Shown piece after piece: positions 11,723-23,300 of a stretch of DNA of 64,000 nt. Position 1 is the stretch's first letter, and every line of letters begins with the position of its first letter. The stretch is from Corinectria fuckeliana (taxonomy: Eukaryota > Ascomycota > Sordariomycetes > Hypocreales > Nectriaceae): assembly GCA_019137255.1 (NCBI GenBank), contig WPDH01000183.1, positions 62,001-126,000 on the forward strand, given 5' to 3'. Below the pieces are notes generated by a model that worked only from the letters and a program-made list of their open reading frames with translations, searched no databases and was not told the DNA's origin. The position numbers and the translations under genes are program-made.

Positions 11723-14105
11723 GCGCGGCACCATCCAGAATTGCTCTTTGTGTCTCCACGTCCGACGCTAGGTGTTCCTCTCTCCTGCTTCCTCTTTTCT
11801 TTTCCTTCCCTTATATCGTGCGTTCATTTCACTGTCTCAATTGTCGTGCTTTGCGTCTGCATCTAGAAACATCACTAATAACACCAGCCAGTCAACGTTG
11901 CCGACTGGGTCCCGGCACGGCCATGTCTCGCGCGACCACAGTACCTACATACAGTACTTTCTCAGCCGGTGAACCATTGAAACACTGCTAGACTTAGCGG
12001 ATATTGGTATTTGACTCGGGTCCCCGAAGCCCCCCCTCCCATCCCGCGCGATGGGCCACACGCAGCCGCATTGATGCTCCCCTTGTCGTCAATCCTGGTC
12101 TTGGCACCACCGTTGATGCTAGGGATCTTGGACCGGTGTCAGAGGTTGGTTGCGAGGTCCAAAGCTGTCTGTCATTGCATTAGCTTCGCGCCTCGTTTCT
12201 TCCCCATTGAACTGCCGGGCCGTGGTCAGATACCGGTATCGTTTTTCCGTTGCCTTGCTTTTACGTGACTTTCCTTTGCTATCATCATCAAACGCTAGGA
12301 CGCCCTCGTCCGGGATACCTAGAGCTGGTACAGTCAACTAACAGGTTGGCCTGACTGACTTCACTGGCCACTTCACTTGCCCAAAGACGGTGGGTTTTGC
12401 ACAATACCGGCAACTAGCCGTCAAGACACATTCGTCCCGAACTTGTCCCCGCCGCGCCAGAATGAAGACTAATCACCGGGCGACAACAAAGGAAGTACAC
12501 ATTCACACCACTCACTCACTTGCTCACACACACGCCCGCGGCTAGCACCAGATCCAACCCACGGCACGCCGGACGTGGCATCCGCCCCCTTCCTAGACCT
12601 AGACCCCGGCCTACTGCGTAGTCGGTACGCCCCAGCAAGCCATCCAGCCCTTTGCAACGGTTTGTCGAAAAGCGCACCGAGGTCTTCGAAGGCAGCCTGC
12701 CTTCGGGAGGGCGTTTTTAACTACACCACTAGAGAGAAGCCCCCCAATATCTGGGATGTGACCTGGGGTTGACGACCTGGGCATTCTTCAAGTTATTGGC
12801 AAGTCCACCGCTACAGTACCACGACGAGGACGAGATGCCTACCGGCAGTACGTACGAGCTTCGAACTTACGACGGCGCTCTCACCTGAAAGCTTGCATGG
12901 GCCAGCTTAGTACGTGCGAGCAAGACTCCCAACCTTATTGTGAGCCAACCAATCTCGCCCCCCATATCCCAACCAACGGCAATCGCATTGCATCCAATAG
13001 TCTACCAGCGCGCTTCGCACGTAGTATTCGTATGTTGAGCTGGGTAGGTCGGTACTAGACCCAACATATTGCGCTACGACTATGAGATGTAGAGACGTAG
13101 TAGCTTGGCCCTGGCCAGACTCATTGGGAGGCAAAACCTTCCTCTCACTGTTGCCATGGCCGCCATCTTTGGGTTCGCATTTGTCTAGTGCTAATGCGTG
13201 AATACCAACCGCACTTGCATCGCCGTAGGCCCCGGTCCAGAACTCAGCTGAGGTGCATGGACCGGGGGGTGGGTGATAGATGCATGTACGTAGAAGAAAT
13301 GAAATGGCTCAGCGTCTTATTCGCGAATGTATTCGTACAAGCTGACCAATACAGCAAGGCACAAGCACAGTCCAGGAGTCTGCTCTGCATCCGTGCTCTT
13401 GTTGCATTTCGCAGGTACGAGGAGGGACGCTTGCTTTTCTCCGGCCTCGTCTAGCGATGGGATGGTCCGTTCGTGGGTGATGATGGGTGCTCGACGACGC
13501 CACAAGGGCGAACATCCATTGTTGGGTTTGGAGATCTGAGGTACGTATTGGGTTCCCCGTGGGCCTGCAGGCGGCCATCCACGATCCATCCCCCGGGTCG
13601 CGTCCCACAGATCACTGTGCGTCCGATGCATTCATCCGTTCGTCGTCGTCATGGTTGCGGATCGACCAAGCGCCCTGGGAACGGAAGAGGCGTCGTCGTG
13701 TTCATGCAAGGTGGACAATGGCAACGGAGAGCGACGACGAGATGCTGTGGCACACCCGTTCGGCACGGAGGCACTTCCCGAACAGGGACCGCGGTAGGCA
13801 CGGAAGGCCGACATGAGAGACGGGTTTGTGGCCGAGCTGTCATTGCTCTCTAAAATTGGATCCCGCAGTCTCTCCAATGCCTCGCGAGAACATCGATTAC
13901 GTAGTCGCTTTTCGATGATGGGATGGCCTGTAGTGAAGGAGAAGGAGGGGGCTTGTTGATTACTACGACCCAGCTCTGGCGACTTGGGAGTGAGACCTCG
14001 TCGCATGGCCATCCTCGTCTAAGATTCCCCGATGCAGGCAAGGCTGGGAGGGCTTGTCTCGACCTTAATCTCATTTCCGCTTAGCCCGCGCGGGAGAGGC
14101 ATTGG

Positions 14106-14110
14106 GGGGG
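14106..14110. repeat. 5' target-site duplication (GGGGG)
   Basis: Five Gs precede the TG that opens the 5' LTR and match the five Gs after the 3' LTR. The insertion lies in a G run, so 6 bp is equally possible. Confidence 0.7.
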
Positions 14111-14370
14111 TGTCAAGCGCTATGGTCACTATACGGAAAAGCTACTCCGAATGACCTTGCCTCGTGATACCTTCCTTTGTCTCCACATCAAGCCCCGTTT
14201 CTACCTGCTTCTAGGGATATCTAAATAGGCTAGATTAGGGTGTGTTTACCTGGTCCTAGCATATCTGCTAGGGGTCCCCAGTCCTGCATAAAAGACCGGG
14301 TCTTGCCCCTAGATGTAGGAAATCAAGTCACTAATTGGATCCATACCTCAGCGCACTATAACATGTATCA
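14111..14370 (+). repeat. 5' LTR
   Basis: It starts TGTCAAGCGC and ends ACATGTATCA. It contains an ATAAAA TATA-like box near 14288-14293. Upstream of that is a perfect 7-bp hairpin, CCTAGCA/TGCTAGG with a 4-nt loop, at 14255-14272. It matches the 3' LTR except for a 2-bp indel at the start and three transitions. Confidence 0.95.
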
Positions 14371-14390
14371 GTTATGAGCCCGGTTAGCAC
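14371..14390 (+). other. primer-binding site, half tRNA-Met type
   Basis: GTTATGAGCCC directly abuts the LTR. Its reverse complement (GGGCTCATAAC) reads as a tRNA anticodon arm with a CAT anticodon, flanked by the conserved CT and AA. The match therefore lies at the anticodon loop and not the 3' CCA end. This resembles Drosophila copia, which is primed by a cleaved initiator tRNA-Met fragment. Extension of the match to 14390 is plausible but needs the host tRNA. Confidence 0.75.
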
Positions 14391-14786
14391 TCTTTTGTTT
14401 ATTCCTTCGTCAAGCCTTTAAGATCATAGGTCAATTGAAGCCTTACGCTTCTATTGATCCCGGCCTTGACCGCCAGAAGGCTTAATTGGTGGTGAGACAT
14501 CATCTCAAAGTTAACACTAAAATCAACACAAGAGCACAACTTCCCTTAATTTCCCCCATGTGGTGCGCTTCTGCTTCACTTACACCTACACCCACAATTC
14601 CTTAAACATAAGGGTCGTTTCTCTGATCAATCTGATCTTCAATTTTCTACGGATTTTACTATCCAATTTAATTTCCCCTATCATTTTTACTAGATTTGTT
14701 ATTCATCTCCGAAAACTACCCATCTACCACCTCAGATCAACAACCTGTCCAACTCTTAAGTTCAGATCGTCACCCTATCTTTCAAC

Positions 14787-17700
14787 ATGTCTGACGAGCT
14801 CATTTCGAACAATAAAGTGTACAAGCTTCAGGAGCCTCTAGACTGGATCGAGTGGTACAAGTACATCCAAGAAACAGCTCAATCGCACGATGTTTGGAAG
14901 TACATTGACCCGGACGGCCACAAGGTGCTCATCAAACCGAGAGCACCGGCGATCCTGACCGCGGCCCCACCCGCGAGGATTATCGTTCCGGGCCCCCAGA
15001 CCGCTCCAGGGACTAACCCGGCGGTCCAACCAGACCCCCCGTCCCCCCCATCGCCTCCGTCCCCTCCACCAGCCCCTACGTCATCTCAGACAGCCCGTTC
15101 TTCTACCCTGGCCCCCCATACATCACGCCGGCTAGCCCAGGAACCCCCAGAATTCGTGGAGGAAGAAAACGATAAAGACGGTGATGACGATAATGATGAG
15201 GAAGACTCTTATCATGAGGCAATTCAAGCCCCCCCTGCCCTTCTAAGCTCAGTGGCTTATGACGACTTCGTCAAGGAGAGGGCCTTCCAGTCTCAGCAAT
15301 ACGCCTTCAAAGTCACGGAATTCCGGTACGCCCACAAGGCAGTTACAAACATCAATGCCTTCATCATCAAGTCTCTGAGCCCTCACTACAAGAGTCAGAC
15401 TTCTACGTGCCGCAGCGCCCGTGAACGCCTGGTGCAGCTCAGACTGGCCGTCAAGCCGGCTCTGTGGAAGGAAGAGGAACATCTGGTCCTCGAGTATGAG
15501 GCAATCCGATCCCTGAAGCTCGATAAAGTTGATCTTACGGCTTGGTCCGTTGAATTCTTACACCGGCACACGATGTGTGCCAAATTCGGGCTCCGGCAAG
15601 GCGAGCCTTTGGCCGGCCTTAGAGACTTTTTGGCTGCAATCGCCAAAGTCGATAGGGTCTTTTAGAACGAGTGGTACTCGAAGCTTGTTGACTCTCAAGA
15701 AAGGCAACAAAGCCCGCCTTCTCTCTCGAAGGTAGTGGAGCGATTCAGGATCATGAGGGAATCAAAGTCTTCGGATTCCAAGCTCTCTGAAAAGGGGGTT
15801 TTCGCCGTCACATTCGGAGGCGAAAAGAGCTCGAAGACACCCTCAACACCTGATGCGACCGCGGCCAAAGGCGGTGAGAAAGCGGCCAATCAGAAAGGCG
15901 GCAAAACCGGAACATCTAATTCCCGGCAAGGCTCAAAGTCAGCCTCGCGATCCGAGAAAGATCAAGACAAGTCTTTATGTGACTATTGCGGCTTTCGTCA
16001 TGTCCCCAAATCGGCTCCAAATCATTGGTCCTCTTGTTTCTACATTCTCCCGGGCAGGATGCGTGATCCCTCGAAATTTCGGATGAATCGGATCATCAAA
16101 TCCTCTATTAACGACAAGATCGCCTCAGACCCCAAGACGGAACGCGATATCGCCACTTGGAAGAAGGAAAATAACTACGAAGAGCCGGAAAAGCCGGTAA
16201 TGGTCGCAACTGTTGCGACTCTTTCAGCCTCAGTCAACAACGCCGGGGGCCAATTCATAAGGGACAGTGTCATCCTTGACTCTGGTGCCTCAATCCACCT
16301 TTTCAATGACCTTTCCTACTTTCCTGACGGCTTTGATCCGGCTGTTACAGCAATTTACCCATCACCACACGGAATGTGCCGTACACAAGGCACCAGCGCC
16401 GCGGTTCTTAATCTCCCGGGTTGCAAATTGACCCTCTTAGATGCCCACTATAACCCTTCTTTCCCTACCAGCGCGGTAGCAACTATATTACTCAGGGACA
16501 AGGGAATCTACTGGCGATCTGACACCCTAGAGCTTAGGCAAAAGAGCTCTGGGCACCTCCTTGGCCTCACAGAGATCCGTGAGGGGCTTCCCTGCCTAGT
16601 CTTCAAGGAGGTTATCACAGAGGAAGCTGCCGTCTTTACTGTCAGCTCACGCCGCCCTCTGCCTCCCGTGGGGGGTGCCGAGGAGCTCTGGCACGCCAGG
16701 CTAGGTCATCCAGGACCTGAGGTCATGACGAAGATCATGAGGCACACAACAGGGGCCAAAATGACTGCCCTTAGGACCCAAGACTGCGAAATTTGCGCCT
16801 CTTTTAAGACGAAAAGAGTGATCTCACGCAGGCCCGGCGCTGACAACCTCCCTCGCGCCCCTCTGAAGGTCCTGACCTTCGACCTTTGGTATTACCCAAC
16901 TGGCTATAACGGGTGCCAATACATCGCCTTATTCTCTTGCCGCCACACCGGCATGAGGTTCCCCTACTGCATCAGGACGAAAGATGAGATCCCAGACTGC
17001 CTTTGGCTGCTGATAGCTCTTATCAAGGCCCAATTCGACATTGAGGTCATCGTCGTCATGTCTGACAATGAGTCGGCCGTCAGGGCGATGAAAGACTCTG
17101 CTGAGATCACCGGAAGAGGCATTGTGATCCGCTTTTCGGCCCCTAGCCACCAGTATCAGAACGGGCACGCCGAGAAGTCAGGGCACATCCTAGGGCAGAA
17201 AATCGAGATGCTGCTTGCCCAGGCCGGCTTTCCTGAAAACCTCTGGACTGCCGCAGCCGAGGCTGGGGCCTATCTGCTTAATCGCACGCCTAGGGAGGTC
17301 AATGACTGGAAATCGCCCCTCGAAATGCTACGCCTATGGCTCCGCGAGAATGTGGCTATGTGGAAGCATCTCCCTGAGGACTGCAGACCGGATCTGGCCC
17401 ACCTGAAGACCTTTGGCTGCAAGGCATTTCCCCTGACTAGGGAGGAATTACGAGGCACGAGAAAAAAGTTACAGCCACATACCTACATTGGCTACCTCGC
17501 TGGGTACGTCTCCTCAACCCAGTACCTGATATGGGTCCCGACCCTATCTCGCATGTCATAGGTGACCACATCTCACGTTTCCTTCAACGAATCTCTTTCG
17601 TTTCTAGATGACAAGATACCTGAGACCTTAGAGACCATCCGAGAAGTTCAAATGATCATAAAAGACGTCAAAACCACGCCGGAATATGACTTGGCGATTA

Positions 17701-19622
17701 ACGGACTTTTTGATCGCCCAACCCCAACACCAATTTCGGAGATCAGCACAGCCGACCCGACGATCTCTGCGCCCCAGGGAACAGCTGTTTTGCCCCTTCA
17801 CAACACTCAGCAATTAACGCCGCCACAGTCGCGGGAATTGAGCCCAATTATACCCACAGATGGTCATAATATCAATCGAATGAACATCAAAGCCCTTTTG
17901 AATGCAGCTCCCTCATTGCCTGAGCAATCAATATTTCTATTCACGGCCGCGATCAACACCGCTCTCAAAACGCGTATTCGCCAACACCGTGATACGCTTC
18001 AACCTCCACCAAGATCGATTGAAGCCGCCCTTCAAAGGGACGATTAGTCTGACTGGGAAGCGGCTATAAACATCGAGGTTAACAGCATTCAAAAGAGGAA
18101 AGTCGTCGCTACTATCGAGCGAAAAGACGTCCCTGAAGACACTCAGATCATCCTGCTACGTTAGGTCTTTGACTACAAGTTTGATGAAGAAGGGTATCTT
18201 CTGAGGCACAAGGCGAGGTTAGTAGTACGCGGCGATCTTCAGGCCGAAAACAACCTCTCTACCTACGCTACAACGTTAGCAGCTAGGGCCTTTCGCTTCC
18301 TAATAGCTATCATGTGCCATTTCAACCTTGAGGCACGCCAATTCGACTTCGTTACGGCATTCTTAAACCGGGTACTTCCCGAAGAAGAAATCGTCTACTG
18401 CAACATCCCGAGGACCTCGAAAAAGCGGATAAACCCTGCCCAAAGAGACAACCTTTAGAAGGTCATGAGGGCTCTATACGGGCTCCGAAGATCACCAGTT
18501 TTGTGGTACGAGGAACTCACTGGCTTCTTTATCAGCCTGGGCTTCAAAATTATCTTTGAGGAGCCCTGCATCATGTTCAATAGCAGGATCCTTCTTTTCT
18601 TCTATGTCGATAACCTGGTGTTCCTGTTCCGCAAGGAATTCGAAGAGGAATACGAGGCCCTACAGCAATCCCTGAAGAAGGCCTATAAGGTCAAGGATCT
18701 AGGTGACCTTAAGTGGTTCCTAGGTATCAGGATCACCCGAGATCAGGCTGCAGGCAAGGTGTGGCTCTGTCAGGACTCATACGTCGAGAAAATAGCCCAT
18801 AAATACGGCTGTGATGACCCTAATCAAAAGCAAAGGAAACACCCTATGGCCGGACCCGAATTACTGCCTCATGACGGCACGGCAACGCCTGAAAAGGTGA
18901 AGCTTTATCAATCTCTTGTCGGCTCAATTCAGTACCCTACAACGATCACCCGGGCTGATGCCGCCTTTTCGGCTTCCAAGCTGGCCCAATTCCTTCTCAA
19001 CCCATCAGATCTTCACATTCAACGGGCCAGGGAGTGTATTGAGTACCTCTATGACTCGAGGTTCATTGGCATCCAATTTTCCGCTTCCAATGACTCCCTT
19101 CAGTGTTTTTCCGATGCCTCGCACGGCGATGACACCTTGACCCGCCGCAGCACGCAAGGATTCGCGGTCATAATGTTCAGAGGCCTTGTTTTCTATAAGT
19201 CCGGCAAGCAGGATACCGTCACGACCTCCTCGACTGAGGCCGAACTTCTAGCCTTATCCCAAGCGGCTAAAGAAGTTATGGCTTTTAAACGACTTTGCAA
19301 CGAGGTCCAGCTCTCTTTTGGGGGAGAAATCCCTGTTATTCAATGTGACAATAGGCAGACTTTACGTCTATTAACGGAAGATATGGTCAAGTTGATCACA
19401 AAGCTTCGTCACGTTGATATACATCATCATTGGCTCCGCCAAGAGGTCATGAAGGGCACAATCCAGCTGCAATGGATCCCTACAGCTGAAATGGCTGCCG
19501 ACGGTTTCACCAAAGCCCTCACAGGCGAGAAATTCCTTCGTTTTAGGAACCAAGTCGGCTTAACAGAGTGCCCGAAGCCCCTCGACACTTGGTCGGGGGT
19601 GGTGCCTGAGGGTGCCGAGTAA
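14787..19622 (+). pseudogene. copia gag-pol polyprotein, broken by five in-frame TAG codons
   Basis: One frame runs 1,612 codons from ATG 14787 to TAA 19620-19622, interrupted by TAG at 15663, 17559, 18045, 18162 and 18456. Gag occupies the first segment and is Pro- and acid-rich in the middle. A zinc-knuckle-like Cys/His group (CDYC...NHWSSC) lies at 15978-16037. The protease motif DSGA is near 16278. Integrase has its WH..RLGHP and CEIC zinc-binding residues near 16689-16795. Its candidate catalytic residues are in FDLW, SDNES and HAEKSG (about 16879, 17061, 17166). Reverse transcriptase follows, with YVDN at 18603-18614 where YVDD is expected. RNase H has SDAS, STEAE and CDN. No frameshift was found. 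Two of the stops (18162, 18456) sit where tryptophan is usual. Confidence 0.93.
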
Positions 19623-20068
19623 TCCACCAACACGTCGAGGGTCTTAACATTTTCATTTCTCAACCAATTCGGGATATGATTTTACCATCATAATCCCCAG
19701 AATGAGATCTCCCTCCGACGAAAATCTCATGTTAATCTGCAGAAAACTAAAGGACTTCTCGCTGAGTGTCACCATAATAATTACCCATCTTACTTTTCTT
19801 TCCCTCCAGGTTCAGAATATTTCACGTTTTTCTTACGGAATCTTTGCTTTTTGCAACAATTTACCTTAATCATCAACATCTTGGAAATTTGGCCATCACA
19901 ATAGTGATCTTTAATCACCTTGTTTTCAACAATTAGCCTCGCAATTAATGAGGACATAACTCCTCTTACTTTTCCTTGTTTTCACGCAGGTTAGATCTAG
20001 GGTACCTAGCGCCTCTATCAATTTAGGTGCAGGTTGATATACCTTATATTCACTACAGGTCATAACCT

Positions 20069-20075
20069 GAGGGGG
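20069..20075 (+). other. polypurine tract
   Basis: GAGGGGG immediately precedes the TG of the 3' LTR, the expected place for the plus-strand primer. The preceding ~450 bases after the pol stop are AT-rich and non-coding. Confidence 0.75.
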
Positions 20076-20337
20076 TGTATCAAGCGCTATAGTCACTATA
20101 CGGAAAAGCTACTCCGAATGACCTTGCCTCGTGATACCTTCCTTTGTCTCCACATCAAGCCCCGTTTCTACCTGCTTCTAGGGATATCTAAATAGGCTAG
20201 ATTAGGGTGTGTTTACCTGGTCCTAGCATATCTGCTAGGGGTCCCCGGTCCTGCATAAAAGACCGGGTCTTGCCCCTAGATGTAGGAAATCAAGTCACTA
20301 ATTGGATCCATACCTCAGCGCACCATAACATGTATCA
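20076..20337 (+). repeat. 3' LTR
   Basis: It starts TGTATCAAGC and ends ACATGTATCA. Relative to the 5' copy it has two extra bases near the start and three transitions. Confidence 0.95.
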
Positions 20338-20342
20338 GGGGG
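20338..20342. repeat. 3' target-site duplication (GGGGG)
   Basis: G run following the terminal CA of the 3' LTR. It pairs with the 5' copy at 14106-14110. Confidence 0.7.
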
Positions 20343-23300
20343 GAATCTAGAGAGGGTGGGCGTTCTGTTCTAGTGCAGCTCTGGCGCGGCATGGGGCTCT
20401 CGTTACGTCGGTTGATTCAGTGACCGGAATGGAAAATTAGAATATCGCTCTGGCTGCTACTACGACTGGTAAAAGTCTTCCGTTCAAGATAGAGTGTTGG
20501 TCCTGGTTTCGGTATGAAGCGGTTGGTTTGCAATTGTCGCCGCCAATTTGTGGTTGGCGCTAGCATGGAATCCCATTTGTTGGTTGTTGATCTTGTGGAT
20601 GGACGGCTAGCTGGCTGGCTGGGCGAACTAGCTTAGGGTCTCCCATTCATGCCTCTCTGAACCATCCCACTATCAACCTTGTTCAACGCCATGCATTTGG
20701 GCGATTTGGAGGGTTTGTGCCACCAGGTTCCCTTTCCTAAGGCCCTGGCAACCAAGGCTTGCGGCGGGCTTGTTGTGATTAGGGAGGGGTAGCCATTCCA
20801 ATGGCGACAACGTTGATGTTGTGGCATTTCGTCGACTACAAAAGACGTCAAGTCATCTCCAGCAGTCCGGGGTTGCTTGGCCAAGCCGTTTGATGGAGGA
20901 GCCGTGTCTTGATGATGGACCCAAGAGAAGAGAACGTCCTGTGGAGCATAGCCATCCGCAGGCACCCACCCTCCATGCAAGGGCAGTTGGTCAATTGCGA
21001 TGTCGCCATGTATGTACGCCGAAGACCGGTGAGCTGGGCCTATGCCAAGGACCCGATCTACAAGGTACTAGGCTTGATCAAACTTGTACTTTCGATACAC
21101 GGCAGCGGCGGTCTCGCCCGACCAACTACGGCGTACATAGGGCCACCTTGTGAGCTGATGTAAGTCAGCTCATTGCCACATGCTTACCGCGCTCCGTATG
21201 GAGTAATGGTTTGAACAACAATAGCGCGAAGGTCTTGTATAAGACAACTACCTACCGAGCGCAGAAGTAGTCCAACAGGGGACAAGCACCACAAGGCTGG
21301 AAAGTTACGGCCACTTGATGCGCCGCTAGGGCTTGCAACTTAAATTTCAGCAGGGAAGTCCCAAGTTAGCAGTCCATTTGCAGGAAGGTGCTGACTGGTG
21401 TCGTTGACAATGATGGCACTTTCCATCCATGACACTGGCAAGGACATTACACCAACCTGGCTGACTAAGGAAAGCTCGGTAGCTCGGGACCTTAGCTCGG
21501 GAGGGCCTAGGCGCACACTGCAGTGCACGCAGCAACAGAACACAGACCATCTTCAAGCACACAGACACCGAGATGATGGCGCATGGATCTCGATCCCCTG
21601 TCGAGAGGCTGCGGAATGCTGCCGCCACCGCCAAAGCCAAGATGTCCTCGGGAACCCCTTTCTGGGGTCGGGACGCTATGGCAAGCCCGGTTAGCCGGGC
21701 TAGATGCTTGACCGTGGGAGCCTACCGAAATCGATAGCTCGGCCTCCAGGGTTTCTTTCTCCAGCAGGCCAATCCATCCATCGTTGTTCGTCTCAATTCA
21801 CTCTCGACGGATGTCCGCCTTGCGCTCAGGGGTTCACCGACGTTTCCGGAATGAGAGATCGTCTGTGACTCTTCCCCTGCCCAGCCCGACGACTGAGATT
21901 CACCAGTCACCGGTGAAGCTTGGGGCTGGGGCTTGGGGCTTGGGGCTTGGTGCAAAAGAACAGCCCAGGGCTTCGCGATGCCCAGGCGAGGCCAGCGGAA
22001 TCGTCCCTGGCGTCCCCGGTCGACCTCGACGACAGGTCAACCTCAACTCCGAGTCCTTATTAGCTGACGGACGCTGAGGTGGGACAACCAATGTCTCCGC
22101 TGACTTGACTCTTGACAACGGCACACCACTCCCAACGTGGACCGATGGAACAGTTACTTCGACTTGGCCCCCAGGTTCAATGGACCTCTCCTGTCGTCCG
22201 CGACTTGCCTCCTCAGCACGGAGCTTCTTCTGTCATTGCAGAGTCGTCACGGCGTCGCGTAACTAACCTAGGACGCGCCCTAGCGTCGCTCTGGGGTTAC
22301 ATCCTTAGTGCATGCGTTCTGCGCTCCACGCAAGAGGGCGTCAGTCTCCATCCCATCAGGCTGTCAATCTAATGTGGCGAGCTTGTCCCGTCAAGACGAA
22401 ACGCGGTGCCATGTGCCAGAGCCAGATCCCCAAGAGCCAGGGGCTTCACCCAAGCTAACCGCAAGCCATCCGTGTGCCAAACTAGCCTGCAGGCCCGTAA
22501 GAGTGATGGCGTCTGCCACGGGTGGATTCACGTCCCTAGAGGCGAGCAGTAGGCGATAAGGCTAACGGGAAAAAACGTCACGTCTATGCAAACTCCAGTC
22601 GTTAGCACATGAGTCTAAGCATTTGGGGAGCGGGGGATCATGCCATAAGGCGGAGCACCGCGGGCACAACCAAAGATCGAGACCAGTCTACCCAGGACAT
22701 CCCAGTCGACCTTCGCAGGCGGATTTCTCGTGCATCCCGGTAGTACGGGACGTGCCAGATCCAACGCCCCATGTTACATGGATGCAGATTTATCTTCATC
22801 CGAGGCTATCGAGGTTTGATGATGAAAATGTTCATCGGCCGGCCATTACCGCAGTCGAGCAGGTCTAGGGTAAAGTCCGCGGACGGTCGGCCCCCCACGA
22901 GTCCGACTTGGCCTCACGCGAAATTTGGGAATTTGGGAATTTGGCTCACGGCGAGACAACAGTGCTGATGAATGCCAAGACAGGACAACGCACCGAGTAA
23001 TGGTGTGGGAGAAGTGCTCCGGCTGAAGGGCAGCTCAAAGAGGCCTGCAAGATCCTAGGTCTGAATCAAGCTTGATCCGTTATTGCTGTTTACGAACGAC
23101 ACACTGCCGAAATAGCCTCGAGGCCATTTGTTGTCACGGCCGGCTCGGTTCACAAAGGACCGGAACGGGCTGTCACGGCTGCACGTACGAATACACACTG
23201 GACTCGGAACCATTGCAGAGACATCGGGATGCCGTGGAAGTGTCACACGACCAGGGGGGAGCAGACGGAGAGTGGTGTCTTCGGCCTGCAAGAGGGATAT

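Larger units (their letters stand above)
5815..14110. other. gene-free region upstream of the FlbC-like gene
   Basis: About 8.3 kb contains no recognisable coding sequence on either strand. Long frames near 7675-8466, 9710-10276 and 10513-11445 are low-complexity or homopolymer translations. The proximal part holds purine tracts that read as CT-rich on the gene strand. Microsatellites, a poly-C run and G-rich repeats interrupted by Ns lie further out. Some of it is presumably promoter or 5' leader of the FlbC-like gene. Confidence 0.6.
14111..20337 (+). mobile_element. Ty1/copia LTR retrotransposon, full length but inactivated
   Basis: A 6,227-bp element is bounded by LTRs of 260 and 262 bp. 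Each LTR begins TG and ends CA and is flanked by a G5 target duplication. Internal order is primer-binding site, Gag, protease, integrase, reverse transcriptase, RNase H, polypurine tract. Integrase before reverse transcriptase defines the copia class. The LTRs differ by three transitions and a 2-bp indel, so the insertion is fairly recent. The single gag-pol frame has five TAG stops and an altered reverse-transcriptase box, so the element cannot be autonomous. Confidence 0.96.

Noticed and set aside
13632..14012. 126-aa minus-strand frame beside the retrotransposon
   Set aside because: No motif, and an equally long plus-strand frame overlaps it.
15853..16086. alternative frames inside the retrotransposon
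   Set aside because: Shadows of the gag-pol frame, which carries the zinc-knuckle-like group there.
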